From Gallionella sp. (lineage in GTDB: Bacteria > Pseudomonadota > Gammaproteobacteria > Burkholderiales > Gallionellaceae), in the NCBI GenBank assembly GCA_029850565.1, contig JARCRR010000127.1, positions 1-23,755 of the forward strand: a DNA stretch of 23,755 bases, written 5' to 3'. Below are positions 7,818 to 15,942 of the stretch, piece by piece. The stretch's first letter is position 1. The number at the start of each line of letters is the position of its first letter. The notes beneath the pieces were generated by a model, which did not search any database, was not told the origin of the DNA, and was given only the letters and a program-made list of their open reading frames with translations. Made by a program: the position numbers and the translations under genes.

Positions 7818-8909
7818 ATGAGCGAAACCATCCCCTCTCAACCCGCAACCGATCCCGCGCCCGCCACTCCCGTCACCCCGCCTGCACCGGTCAAGGCCGC
7901 GAGCGGCAATCCCGTCGGGAATCTGATCTCGCGCATGACTCTTACACAGCTCACATTGGCCGCGTTGGTCGTCGTCTTCGTATGGCAGTGGTTGGATGCG
8001 CACTACCAGCTCAATCAGGTGCAACAGGAAGTCGCGCGTCGCTTGGCCGAAGTGGAAGGCAGTAGCAAGGCGAACCAAACCTTGGTCACACAGAATCAGG
8101 AGTTGGTACGTGAGTTGGGAGGCAAACTGAGTTTGTTGGAAAACAAGTTCGCCGAGACACAGAGTCAGCGCGCCGCGCTCGATGCGTTGTATCAGGAAAT
8201 GTCCAGCAGCCGCGACCAGACCGCTTTGGCCGATGTGGAACAGATGGTACTCATCGCCGATCAACAGTTGCAATTGTCGGCCAACGTGAAAGCGGCACTG
8301 ATCGCCCTGCAACATGCCGAAGGCCGTTTGCAACGCTTGGATCGCCCTGCATTCAGCGGTATGCGTACTCGCATCAATAGCGATATCGAACGCTTGCGCG
8401 CACTGCCCAGCATCGACGTACCTGCCATCAATCAACAACTCGACAAACTCATCGTCATCGCCGACACCATGCCGCTGGCGCAGGATGCGCGCATCCAAAC
8501 CTTGCACGTTGCCGCAGCGCCGTCCGCAGATAGCGCGTGGTCTCGTTTCTGGCGCGAGCTGTGGCAGGAATTGCGCGGTCTGGTACGCATCGAGAACACC
8601 CAGCAAGCCGAGATGCCTTTACTGTCTCCCACGCAGACCTTCTTCCTGCGCGAGAACTTGAAACTGCGCTTGATTTCGGCCCGCCTGGCTTTGCTATCGC
8701 GTGACGAGTTGAGCTTCCAGCGCGAGTTGAGTTCGTCACAAGCATGGGTCAACCGTTATTTCGACAGCAAATCGAACGAGGCATCGCAAGCCTTGGCTTC
8801 TATGCAGAAACTGGCCTCTGCCAACATCACACTCGATGTGCCGGACATCAGCGGTAGCCTAGAAGCCGTGCGCAACTATCGTGCGACTCATGAGCGAGGT
8901 GCCCGATGA
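7818..8909 (+). CDS. hemX: HemX-like membrane-anchored protein of the haem operon
   Basis: A 363-residue protein of the HemX family, often labelled uroporphyrinogen-III C-methyltransferase although it lacks the methyltransferase fold. Residues 1-37 are rich in Pro and Ala and probably cytoplasmic. One transmembrane segment spans about 41-58 (LTQLTLAALVVVFVWQWL), followed by a predicted coiled coil at about 60-125 rich in Gln and Glu, and then a helical domain with many Arg and Leu residues. Topology is therefore single-pass with most of the protein in the periplasm. The gene starts 7 nt after hemD and overlaps hemY by 4 nt. The exact role is unknown; a scaffold or helper for haem synthesis enzymes is inferred from its constant place in the operon. 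Confidence 0.88.
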   Translation: MSETIPSQPATDPAPATPVTPPAPVKAASGNPVGNLISRMTLTQLTLAALVVVFVWQWLDAHYQLNQVQQEVARRLAEVEGSSKANQTLVTQNQELVRELGGKLSLLENKFAETQSQRAALDALYQEMSSSRDQTALADVEQMVLIADQQLQLSANVKAALIALQHAEGRLQRLDRPAFSGMRTRINSDIERLRALPSIDVPAINQQLDKLIVIADTMPLAQDARIQTLHVAAAPSADSAWSRFWRELWQELRGLVRIENTQQAEMPLLSPTQTFFLRENLKLRLISARLALLSRDELSFQRELSSSQAWVNRYFDSKSNEASQALASMQKLASANITLDVPDISGSLEAVRNYRATHERGAR

Positions 8910-10084
8910 AATTCCTCATCTGGCTGTTGGCGCTATTCGCCGCCGCGGTGGCAGTGACCTTACTCTCGCACAATGATGGTTACGTGCTGTTCGTACATCC
9001 ACCCTATCGCATGGAGATGTCGTTGACGATGTTCGTGTTCGTGATGCTCGTCGTTTTTATCGCCGCTTATCTGTTGGTGCAGCTCATCTCCTCGGCCGTC
9101 CAACTGCCCCGATATGTTCGAGCCTTCCGTGCAGAGCGTGCGCAGAGCAAAGGCCGCGCCGCCATGCTGGAAGCACTGACCGCATTTTTCGAGGGTCGTT
9201 ATGCTGCTGCGGAGAAAGCGGCCGTGAAAGCGATGGAGCTGGGTGAGAACTCGGGGCTTAATTCCATCATCGCGGCGCGCGCCGCGAACGAACTGCGTGA
9301 ATTCGAAAGGCGCGATGCCTATCTTGCCGATGCGGAAGGCAAGACGGTGGGTGAGCAGACCATGAAGCTCATGGCCAAGGCCGAGTTCCAGCTTGACCAG
9401 AAACAACCGCAATCCGCGCTCAGTTCGCTCAAGGCACTGAGCGATTCCGGCATCCGCAAGCACATCGGTGCACTCAACCTCGAACTCAGGGCACAGCAGC
9501 AGTCGCGCAACTGGGACGCCGTGCTCGACGTGGCGAACCAGTTGGAGAAACGCAACGCGATCAACTCCACCATGTCCGCGCAGATGCGCCAGCAAGCGTG
9601 GCTGGAGAAGGTAAAGGCGTGTGCGCAAGACGGCGAGATGCTGCGTGCCGTGATGAAAGAGATGCCCAATGAATTCAAACACCGCAACAAAGTGGCGATC
9701 GAAGCGGCGAAAGCCTTCAAGCAACTCGGTGAATGCGCGGTCGCGCGCAACCTGTTGACTGAGAGCCTGAACACCGAGTGGAGCAGTGAATTGGTCGCGC
9801 TGTACGGCGACTGTCTGGAAGGCAGCGTGATCGCACAGATCGATCAGGCCGAGCGCTGGTTGAAGATACATCGCGACGATGCAGGCTTGTTGCTGGCCTT
9901 AGGCAAGCTTTGCCTGCATCAAGAGTTGTGGGGAAAAGCACAGAACTATCTGGACGCCAGCATCAGTGTGCAACCCGGCCGCGAGGCCTACAACGCCTTG
10001 GCGAAACTGGCGGAGAAGCTGCACAAGCCGGATGAAGCCTTCAAGTATTACCAGCAGGCCAACAAGCTTGTGAGTGTGGACTAG
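8906..10084 (+). CDS. hemY: HemY-like protein with TPR repeats, haem operon
   Basis: A 392-residue member of the HemY N-terminal-domain family of Gram-negative bacteria, not to be confused with the protoporphyrinogen oxidase also called HemY in Bacillus. Two N-terminal transmembrane helices are seen at about 3-21 and 41-66 (MFVFVMLVVFIAAYLLVQLI). The rest is alpha-helical with TPR-like units, for example EALTAFFEGRYAAAEKAAVKAMELG and the final EAYNALAKLAEKLHKPDEAFKYY, and should lie in the cytoplasm. Its ATGA start overlaps the hemX stop. It is the last gene of the operon, and the convergent reductase gene ends only 9 bp beyond. I see no hairpin terminator in that gap. Confidence 0.9.
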   Translation: MKFLIWLLALFAAAVAVTLLSHNDGYVLFVHPPYRMEMSLTMFVFVMLVVFIAAYLLVQLISSAVQLPRYVRAFRAERAQSKGRAAMLEALTAFFEGRYAAAEKAAVKAMELGENSGLNSIIAARAANELREFERRDAYLADAEGKTVGEQTMKLMAKAEFQLDQKQPQSALSSLKALSDSGIRKHIGALNLELRAQQQSRNWDAVLDVANQLEKRNAINSTMSAQMRQQAWLEKVKACAQDGEMLRAVMKEMPNEFKHRNKVAIEAAKAFKQLGECAVARNLLTESLNTEWSSELVALYGDCLEGSVIAQIDQAERWLKIHRDDAGLLLALGKLCLHQELWGKAQNYLDASISVQPGREAYNALAKLAEKLHKPDEAFKYYQQANKLVSVD

Positions 10085-10093
10085 AAGCCTCTG

Positions 10094-11098
10094 TTAAGTC
10101 TTTGGTACGAAAGTGAATGCGTCGGAGTAGAACGCATCATTGGGCAAACCGCGCTGTGTGGTGAAGTCGCGATGAGCCGCTTCCACCACCACCGGTGCGC
10201 CGCAGGCGTACACCGCATAGCTCGAAAGATCCTTGAAGTCCTCCAGCACGGCCTGATGCACGAAGCCCGTGCGACCGCTCCACTGCTCGTCGGAAACGAC
10301 AGGCGTGAATTTGATGCCGTGTTCCGATTCCCAGCCTTTGATCTTGTCCAGCATGTAGAGATCGGACGCTTTGCGCACGCCCCAGTAGAAATGCATCTCG
10401 CGTTTGAAGCCAATCTTGATCGCATGCTCGATGATGGCTTTGACCGGCGCGAAACCGGTACCGCTGGCAACGAACACGATGGGCTTGTCTGAATCCTCGC
10501 GCAGGAAGAAGGTGCCCAGCGGCCCCTTGATGCGCAGGATGTCGCGCTCTTTCATGCTGTTGAACACATGATGGGTGAACGTGCCACCGGCGATGTTGCG
10601 GATGTGCAATTCTAGCAATGCATCGTCGTGCGGTGCGTTTGCCAGTGAAAAGGCACGAGGCTTGTCGTCCTTTTGCAGGATCTCAATGTACTGACCCGCA
10701 AGGAATTGCAGACGCTCGTTGGCGGGTAATTTGAGGAAAATGACCATCACATCATCTGCCACCTTATGCATCTTCTCTACACGGCATGGCAACATCTTCA
10801 CGGGGATGTCCTGTGCACGGCTGACTTCGTGGCTCTCGATGACCACATCGGATAGCGGCTTGGCGCAACAGAACAGTGCCATGCCTGCGGCCTTCTCTTC
10901 TTCGCTCAAGGTGTACGCCGGTGCATCGCCGTAATCGACCTTGCCCTCCACGATCTTGCCTTTGCACACACCGCACGCGCCGTTGCGGCAACTGTATGGC
11001 AACACATAACCATGCTCCAAGGCAGCTTCCAGAATGGTTTCGTCTGCCTCGATCGGAAAACTGTGGCTGCTCGGCTGAATGGTGGTCTTGAAGCTCAT
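10094..11098 (-). CDS. 2Fe-2S/FAD/NAD(P)H oxidoreductase (CDP-6-deoxy-glucoseen reductase-like)
   Basis: An electron-transfer flavoprotein of 334 residues with three modules. The N-terminal plant-type ferredoxin domain has Cys37, Cys42, Cys45 (CRNGACGVC) and Cys77, with an extra adjacent Cys78. The FAD domain carries RAFSLANAP for flavin binding. The C-terminal NAD domain has the VASGTGFAPV motif and ends with a YACGAP segment. Databases usually name this arrangement CDP-6-deoxy-delta-3,4-glucoseen reductase (AscD/DdhD), but the sugar partner E1 enzyme is not nearby, so it may instead be a general ferredoxin-type reductase, as in oxygenase reductases. The ATG at 11098 has GAG nine bases upstream; an ATG three codons earlier (11107) is possible. 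It is divergent from the SDR gene. Confidence 0.85.
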   Translation of the reverse strand: MSFKTTIQPSSHSFPIEADETILEAALEHGYVLPYSCRNGACGVCKGKIVEGKVDYGDAPAYTLSEEEKAAGMALFCCAKPLSDVVIESHEVSRAQDIPVKMLPCRVEKMHKVADDVMVIFLKLPANERLQFLAGQYIEILQKDDKPRAFSLANAPHDDALLELHIRNIAGGTFTHHVFNSMKERDILRIKGPLGTFFLREDSDKPIVFVASGTGFAPVKAIIEHAIKIGFKREMHFYWGVRKASDLYMLDKIKGWESEHGIKFTPVVSDEQWSGRTGFVHQAVLEDFKDLSSYAVYACGAPVVVEAAHRDFTTQRGLPNDAFYSDAFTFVPKT

Positions 11099-11136
11099 GG
11101 CGGTCATCTCGATTTATGAGGGGCGCGATTTTAACG

Positions 11137-11142
11137 CATAAT
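11137..11142 (+). promoter_or_regulatory. Putative -10 element giving a leaderless transcript
   Basis: CATAAT (five of six to TATAAT) ends six bases before the ATG at 11149. Initiation about seven bases downstream would place the first nucleotide at or next to the start codon. No Shine-Dalgarno sequence lies before this ATG. The -35 candidate TTATGA (11114-11119) at 17-bp spacing is poor. Confidence 0.45.
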
Positions 11143-11148
11143 CCAAAT

Positions 11149-12003
11149 ATGGAACGCTTACTCATCATTGGCTGCGGGGATATCGCACTACGCACTCTTC
11201 CTCTCTTGCAAGAACGTTACCGTCTTTACGCATTGGTACGCGATCCAACCAAGTTCGCGAAACTGCACACGCTCGGTGTCACCCCCATTTTGGGCGATCT
11301 GGACGATCGGAACAGTCTCTCCAAGATTGCTGGTTTGGCCGACGTCGTCTTGCACCTCGCCCCTCCCGCGCACCAAGGGCTGTTCGATATGCGCACCCGC
11401 AATTTGTTGGCGAATTTATCCGCCGGACTGTTGCCGTCGCGTCTCATCTACATTAGCACCAGCGGGGTATATGGCGATTGTGGCGGAGACCGCGTCAGCG
11501 AGACGCGCCCTGTGAATCCACAGTCCGGGCGTGCGAGACTTCGGGTCAGTGCCGAGCAACAGATCCGCACATGGGCGATACGCAACCATGTGAGTGCGAA
11601 CATCCTGCGCGTGCCCGGTATCTATGCGGCAGACCGCTTACCGTTGGAGAGACTGCGCGCAGGCACACCCGCCATCGTGGCGAACGAAGACGGCTACAGC
11701 AACCACATCCATGCCGACGATCTGGCGCGCATCGTCATCGCCGCCCTGCGCCATGCCAAACCCAACCGCGTGTATCACGCCGTGGATGACGATGAGATGA
11801 AGATGGGTGATTACTTCGATATCGTCGCCGATGCGTTCAAACTACCGCGCCCGCCGCGCTTGCCCCGGACGGAGGTTCAACGCACTGTGTCGCCGATGAT
11901 GTGGTCGTTCATGAACGAGTCTCGCCGATTGACGAATGTGAGAATGAAACGAGAGTTGGTAGTGAAGCTGCTGCATCCGACGTTAAAGCCTCAGAAAGAT
12001 TGA
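11149..12003 (+). CDS. Atypical SDR, NAD-dependent epimerase/dehydratase family (YeeZ-like)
   Basis: A 284-residue Rossmann-fold protein of the extended short-chain dehydrogenase superfamily. The nucleotide-binding turn is GCGDIA (8-13), and YISTSGVYGD (101-110) matches the active-site Ser/Thr strand. The usual catalytic YxxxK is missing: the corresponding stretch reads SGRARLRVSAEQ, as in the YeeZ-like atypical SDR group, whose function is unknown. The C-terminal part has HADDLARIVIAAL, which is normal for epimerases. The start at 11149 is chosen because the fold begins directly with MERLLIIGCG; an ATG 33 nt upstream lies in the promoter region. The stop codon lies inside a terminator stem shared with the convergent pstS. 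Confidence 0.8.
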   Translation: MERLLIIGCGDIALRTLPLLQERYRLYALVRDPTKFAKLHTLGVTPILGDLDDRNSLSKIAGLADVVLHLAPPAHQGLFDMRTRNLLANLSAGLLPSRLIYISTSGVYGDCGGDRVSETRPVNPQSGRARLRVSAEQQIRTWAIRNHVSANILRVPGIYAADRLPLERLRAGTPAIVANEDGYSNHIHADDLARIVIAALRHAKPNRVYHAVDDDEMKMGDYFDIVADAFKLPRPPRLPRTEVQRTVSPMMWSFMNESRRLTNVRMKRELVVKLLHPTLKPQKD

Positions 12004-12025
12004 GGGAGCCAAATGGCTCCCTCAA
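12000..12025. terminator. Hairpin terminator between the SDR gene and pstS
   Basis: A perfect 11-bp stem (12000-12010 with 12015-12025) and an AAAT loop. It covers the stop codon of the plus-strand gene. On the minus strand it lies 25 nt after the pstS stop and is followed by TCTTTCTG, a weak U-rich tract; no U-run follows on the plus strand. Likely terminator for pstS. Confidence 0.65.
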
Positions 12026-12049
12026 GATGATGCTGCATCCAGTTACTGA

Positions 12050-13099
12050 TTATTTCCAGACAGCCTGACCGTTGCCTGCCTTGATCTTGCTCTTCCAAGC
12101 ATCGCGGATCATCTTGGTGACGTTCTCGGGTAGCGGCACGTAGTCCAAGTCGCTCGCCATCTTATCGCCTGCCGCTGTGAAGGCGAAGTCGAAGAATTTC
12201 AACGTCTCCAGTGCGACATTTGCCTTGTCTTGGCTCTTGTGCATCAGGATGAACGTTGCGCCGGAGATAGGCCAGCTTTCTTTGCCGGGCTGATTGGTCA
12301 GCATCATGTAGAAGCCTTTGTCGGCATCCCATTTGGCATTGGCCGCAGCCGCTTTGAAGTTAGGCGCATCCGGCGTAACGAAGTTGCCTTCGCGGTTCTT
12401 CAGTTGCACGTAGGACATCTTGTTCTGTAGTGCATACGCATATTCCACATAGCCGATGGAATTCTTGATGCGTTGAACGTAAGAAGCGACGCCTTCGTTA
12501 CCCTTGCCGCCCGTACCGACCGGCCAAGCGACAGCGGAGTCGTTACCGACCGCACGTTTCCAGTCGAGGCTCACTTGCGATAAGTAAGTGGTGAAGATGT
12601 AAGTGGTGCCCGAACCATCGGAGCGGTGAACCACGGTGATCGGTGCATCCGGCAGTGCAACCCCTTGGTTGTCCGCAGCGAGCTTGGGATCGTTCCATTT
12701 GGTGATTTTGCCCATGAAGATCGCGGCCAACGTCTCAGCCGTCAATTTTAATTGACCCGCTGCCACGCCTTCCACGTTGACCACCGGCACCACACCGCCG
12801 ATCACGGTTGGGAACTGGGTCAGACCTTCGAAATCGAGTTCTTCAATCTTCAATGGCTTATCGGAAGCGCCGAAATCGACGGTCTTCGCTTTGATCTGCT
12901 TGATGCCGCCACCGGAGCCGATGGATTGATAGTTCATGCCTACGCCGGTCTGTGTCTTGTAGGCATCGGCCCACTTAGAGTAGACGGGATACGGGAAGGT
13001 CGCGCCTGCGCCGGTGATGTCGACGGCAGTAGCAGACCCGGCGGAAAGCAACATCGCGGTGATGCCGATGCTGCCGAGGATTCGTCCAACTGTTTTCAT
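12050..13099 (-). CDS. pstS: Periplasmic phosphate-binding protein PstS
   Basis: High-affinity phosphate-binding component of the Pst ABC transporter. The precursor is 349 residues with a Sec signal peptide (1-25, cleavage after ATA). The mature start VDITGAGATFPYPVYSKWADAY, GSGGGIKQI, DFGASDKPL, RSDGSGTTY and VGTGGKGNEG are PstS phosphate-site signatures. The ATG at 13099 is preceded by GGAGA seven bases upstream; a TTG four codons earlier is rejected. No pstC, pstA, pstB or phoU follows, so this is an orphan copy or the other genes lie elsewhere. Upstream, on the same strand, two Pho-box half-sites stand at the right distance from a -10, so induction by PhoB under phosphate limitation is likely. 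Confidence 0.96.
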   Translation of the reverse strand: MKTVGRILGSIGITAMLLSAGSATAVDITGAGATFPYPVYSKWADAYKTQTGVGMNYQSIGSGGGIKQIKAKTVDFGASDKPLKIEELDFEGLTQFPTVIGGVVPVVNVEGVAAGQLKLTAETLAAIFMGKITKWNDPKLAADNQGVALPDAPITVVHRSDGSGTTYIFTTYLSQVSLDWKRAVGNDSAVAWPVGTGGKGNEGVASYVQRIKNSIGYVEYAYALQNKMSYVQLKNREGNFVTPDAPNFKAAAANAKWDADKGFYMMLTNQPGKESWPISGATFILMHKSQDKANVALETLKFFDFAFTAAGDKMASDLDYVPLPENVTKMIRDAWKSKIKAGNGQAVWK

Positions 13100-13156
13100 A
13101 TGATTCTCCAAAATTGGTGAGGGTGCGTTGTTACTAGCTAAACGCCAGTGGACGGC

Positions 13157-13190
13157 ACTGTAGTGACCTAGTGTTACAGAATGATGACGG
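13157..13190 (-). promoter_or_regulatory. Pho box and -10 of the pstS promoter
   Basis: Read on the minus strand, CCGTCAT (13190-13184, six of seven to CTGTCAT), a 4-nt gap and CTGTAAC (13179-13173, five of seven) form an 11-bp direct repeat. Ten bases further is TACAGT (13162-13157), four of six to TATAAT. This is the architecture of PhoB-activated promoters, where the Pho box replaces the -35. Confidence 0.65.
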
Positions 13191-13238
13191 AATATCCCGA
13201 ATAACCCCGGCCTGGTCGCTGCGTTGTCCGGTATCTGG

Positions 13239-13267
13239 CTGTCATCAACAAATCATCTAAATGTCAT
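13239..13267 (+). promoter_or_regulatory. Pho-box array upstream of the phospholipase gene
   Basis: Three 7-mers in strict 11-bp phase: CTGTCAT (13239-13245, perfect), AAATCAT (13250-13256, four of seven) and ATGTCAT (13261-13267, six of seven), each separated by 4 nt. They point towards the plus-strand phospholipase gene, 34 nt before its ATG. No strong -10 is evident after the array, which lowers certainty about the exact transcription start. Confidence 0.65.
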
Positions 13268-13301
13268 CAATATTTCGCACATCGCCGCGACACTGCGCGG
13301 C

Positions 13302-14150
13302 ATGCAAAAGGTATTCTGTCATTGGCGCTGGTTGGTCCCGCTACTGCTGTGGAGTGCGGACGCAAATGCTTGGGGGCTGTACACCCATGTATATTTCGCC
13401 CAGATGTTGTTATGGGCTGTCCCGCTCACCGATTCGCGCTATCGTCGCGCCATCAAGAATTTCCCCCAACTGGTGTTGGCGGGGGCCTGCCTTCCCGATC
13501 TGGCGATATTGAGCCAACGACCCTGGGGAGAACCTTTCTCCACCACCCATCAATGGCAACGTGCGCGCAAATTGCTGGACGATGCCAAGAGCGATGAGGA
13601 ATACGCGCTGTCTTTAGGATTCGCCAGCCACCTGCTGGTGGACGTGATCGCACACAATCACTTCGTCCCGGCGCACGAAAAGATGTGGGGCAACATCCCG
13701 CTGCTGACACACGCTGCATGTGAATGGGCGATGGATATGCACATCCGCCCGCAATTATTCGCTCAACCTGCCGAGTTGATGCGCACTCATCGTGAAGCAC
13801 TGGCGCACTACGTTTCCACTCATTTCGAGTGCCCGCATAGCTTGGCGATACGCGGTGTGGACGTGCTCGCGGGTGCTGAGAGCTTGTTGCGCACCAGCCG
13901 TTTGTCACACCTGTGTTACCACGCGGCGAACCGATTGGATGCGAGGATGCAGCGACGCTTCAATTACTACTTGAGCGAGACAGGCGTACGCCTGGCCCAC
14001 ATCGACCGCATCTTGTTGGGAGAGTTGCCGTTGTGGGATCCCGATCCGCAGGCGGATGATCCCGTGTTGCGTCAGCGCATCGCACTGATGACTCCTCTGC
14101 AATTACGCCATCGCATCCCCCTGCCGCAGGATGTGTTCAGCCTTCCCTAG
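13302..14150 (+). CDS. Secreted zinc-dependent phospholipase C-like protein
   Basis: A 282-residue precursor related to the zinc-dependent phospholipase C / alpha-toxin family (Pfam PF00882). Residues 1-23 form a signal peptide (hydrophobic WLVPLLLW, cleavage after ANA), which leaves Trp24 as the mature N-terminus. That matters because the family uses the amino group of Trp1 as a zinc ligand. The other ligands are also seen with family spacing: His29 (WGLYTH), Asp66 (LPD), His83, His110-xxx-Asp114-xxxxx-His120, and His137-xxx-Glu141. A three-zinc site is therefore expected. The protein should act in the periplasm or outside the cell on phospholipid head groups. The start is taken at the ATG directly before the signal peptide; an upstream extension would cross the Pho box. 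There is no obvious Shine-Dalgarno sequence. Its substrate is not shown by sequence. Confidence 0.82.
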   Translation: MQKVFCHWRWLVPLLLWSADANAWGLYTHVYFAQMLLWAVPLTDSRYRRAIKNFPQLVLAGACLPDLAILSQRPWGEPFSTTHQWQRARKLLDDAKSDEEYALSLGFASHLLVDVIAHNHFVPAHEKMWGNIPLLTHAACEWAMDMHIRPQLFAQPAELMRTHREALAHYVSTHFECPHSLAIRGVDVLAGAESLLRTSRLSHLCYHAANRLDARMQRRFNYYLSETGVRLAHIDRILLGELPLWDPDPQADDPVLRQRIALMTPLQLRHRIPLPQDVFSLP

Positions 14151-14174
14151 TGTCGAGACCTTGAAACAGTGAGT

Positions 14175-14705
14175 TCAGAGCGCGAGTGAACCGAATGCGA
14201 GTGCGGCACCCAGCGCGGCACCTGCGATGACATCGCTGGGATAGTGCAGGCCAAGTATCGGGCGTGACAGTGCGACCAGCGTGGCGAAAGGCACGACCAA
14301 CCAGTACAGCGCGGGAAAGTAAGCGACAGCGACGATGCTGAACGCGACCGCGTGCATGGTGTGACCGGAAGGAAAGCTGAACTGATCGAGCGCCTTGCCG
14401 ACGCGGACGATAGCGGGATAGACGTTGTAAGGGCGCGGACGCAGTGTCTTACCCTTGATGAGTTTGTAGATGAGGGTGCTGACTAATCCAACGGCGAGCA
14501 TATGTAATACGGCAGATAGAGCCGCTGCCTGGTAACTCAACAACAGCGCGATCATCAATGTGTACCAGAACACCCCGTCACCCAAGCGACTGGCCAGCCT
14601 GAACACACTGCGCACGGAAAGGTGGCGACTCTGCCGATTGCAGAAGACGCAGAGGGCTACGTCGAAATCATTAATCAGTTGCAGTGGAGAGTTCGGGTTG
14701 GCCAT
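14175..14705 (-). CDS. PAP2-family membrane phosphatase
   Basis: A 176-residue integral membrane protein of the type 2 phosphatidic acid phosphatase family, which removes phosphate from lipid phosphates such as phosphatidic acid or undecaprenyl diphosphate. The full signature is present: KGKTLRPRP (KX6RP), FPSGH, and SRPILGLHYPSD (SRX5HX3D). Several hydrophobic helices surround these motifs. The start at 14705 is fixed by GAGGAG six bases upstream; a more distant ATG at 14723 is less likely. The gene overlaps the 3' end of the glycosyltransferase gene by 35 nt, so the two are translated from one mRNA. The neighbouring lipid genes favour a lipid-phosphate substrate, but which one cannot be said. 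Confidence 0.88.
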   Translation of the reverse strand: MANPNSPLQLINDFDVALCVFCNRQSRHLSVRSVFRLASRLGDGVFWYTLMIALLLSYQAAALSAVLHMLAVGLVSTLIYKLIKGKTLRPRPYNVYPAIVRVGKALDQFSFPSGHTMHAVAFSIVAVAYFPALYWLVVPFATLVALSRPILGLHYPSDVIAGAALGAALAFGSLAL

Positions 14706-15885
14706 GTTTGGCTCCTCGGGCAAGCACCGTGTCGTTCAGCGTCGCTTCTAACTGCCCCATGATGCGTTCCCAAGTCTGGGATTCCATGGTGTGGCGTGCG
14801 GCATGGCGCAGACGATGCACGCGCGCCATATCGGTGATGAGTGCTTTGGATTGGGCGATGAATGCCTCGGTATCGGCGAACGGAACGAGCAAGCCGTTCA
14901 TGTCGTGGCGGATATGTTGGTTGGCAGCGGCGTAATCGAAAGCCACAGTCGCCAGCCCGCTGGCCATAGACTCGACGGTGACATTGCCATAGGTCTCGGT
15001 CAGGCTAGGGTAGAGGAAGATGTCGCCGGAAGCATAATGTTGCGCCAGTGCTTCACCTGTCTGCATGCCGGCAAAGATCACGTGCGGATGCTGCTTTTGC
15101 AACTCGGCTCGAGCCGGTCCGTCCCCCACCATTACCAACCTGGCCAAGGGATGGGTCCTGCGCATCTGCTCAAACGCCTGGATCACGACATGCAAGTTCT
15201 TTTCCGGCGCGATGCGGCTTACCAGCATCACCACCGGCGTCTCTTCGTCCGCTCCCCAACTACCGCGCAAGTAGTCACTACGCTTGGCGGGATGGAACAA
15301 CTCGGTATCCACGCCGCGTGAGACCACGATCACGTTTTGGTAGCCCGCCTGCTCGAGTTGCCGTTGTAACGAATCGGTAGGCACTATGGTGCAAGCTGCT
15401 TTGTTGTGGAAGCGGCGCAGATAAGACGCGATAGGCTTTTTCAACCAGCCGATACCGTAGTGCTGGGTATAGCTGTGAAAATTGGTGTGGAAATCCGTGC
15501 TCACCGGGATGTTCAATTTGCATGCGGCGGAAAGTGCAGACCATCCCAGTGGCCCTTCAGTGGCGATGTGAACGATGTCCGGTCTTTGCTTCTTCCAAAG
15601 CCGCACGAGCAATCCTTTGGCGGGCAATCCCACCTTCAACTCTGGGTAACCCGGAATCGGCATGCCCGACACCAAGGTCTCGCGATAATTTACCTGCTCG
15701 CCACAGACATCGTTCTTGCCTTGGCGCGGGCGGAACATATGGATACGATGCCCGCGCTGGCGCAAACCGTGCACCATGCGGCCAACGGTGATAGCGACGC
15801 CATTCACCTCGGGCAGATAGGTTTCGGTCACCAGCGCGATATGCAAGGGCGCTGACACTCGGAGGGTTTTGTTTGGTGTATTCAT
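14671..15885 (-). CDS. GT4-family glycosyltransferase (lipid mannosyl/glucosyltransferase-like)
   Basis: A 404-residue retaining glycosyltransferase with two Rossmann-like halves. The N-terminal half begins LHIALVTETYLPEVNGVAITV, with the acceptor-side glycine-rich loop; the C-terminal half has SRIAPEKN, VMVGDGPARAEL and SLTETYGNVTVESMASG, the EX7E donor-binding motif. The subgroup resembles PimB/MgtA and SqdX-type enzymes that put a sugar on a lipid acceptor such as diacylglycerol or phosphatidylinositol, though lipopolysaccharide or other acceptors remain possible. Membrane association is expected at the cytoplasmic face. The start is uncertain (ATG at 15885 or 15894), and neither has a good ribosome binding site. 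It lies between dgkA and the PAP2 gene on the same strand. Confidence 0.85.
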   Translation of the reverse strand: MNTPNKTLRVSAPLHIALVTETYLPEVNGVAITVGRMVHGLRQRGHRIHMFRPRQGKNDVCGEQVNYRETLVSGMPIPGYPELKVGLPAKGLLVRLWKKQRPDIVHIATEGPLGWSALSAACKLNIPVSTDFHTNFHSYTQHYGIGWLKKPIASYLRRFHNKAACTIVPTDSLQRQLEQAGYQNVIVVSRGVDTELFHPAKRSDYLRGSWGADEETPVVMLVSRIAPEKNLHVVIQAFEQMRRTHPLARLVMVGDGPARAELQKQHPHVIFAGMQTGEALAQHYASGDIFLYPSLTETYGNVTVESMASGLATVAFDYAAANQHIRHDMNGLLVPFADTEAFIAQSKALITDMARVHRLRHAARHTMESQTWERIMGQLEATLNDTVLARGAKHGQPELSTATD

Positions 15886-15942
15886 GCCGCACATCGTGGC
15901 GTGCGCGCATGAACCTTTGATGAATACTTCTTGAAGAGTTTG

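Noticed and set aside
13224..13301. N-terminal extension of the phospholipase gene.
   Set aside because: It would put 26 residues before an evident signal peptide and would run across the Pho-box array.
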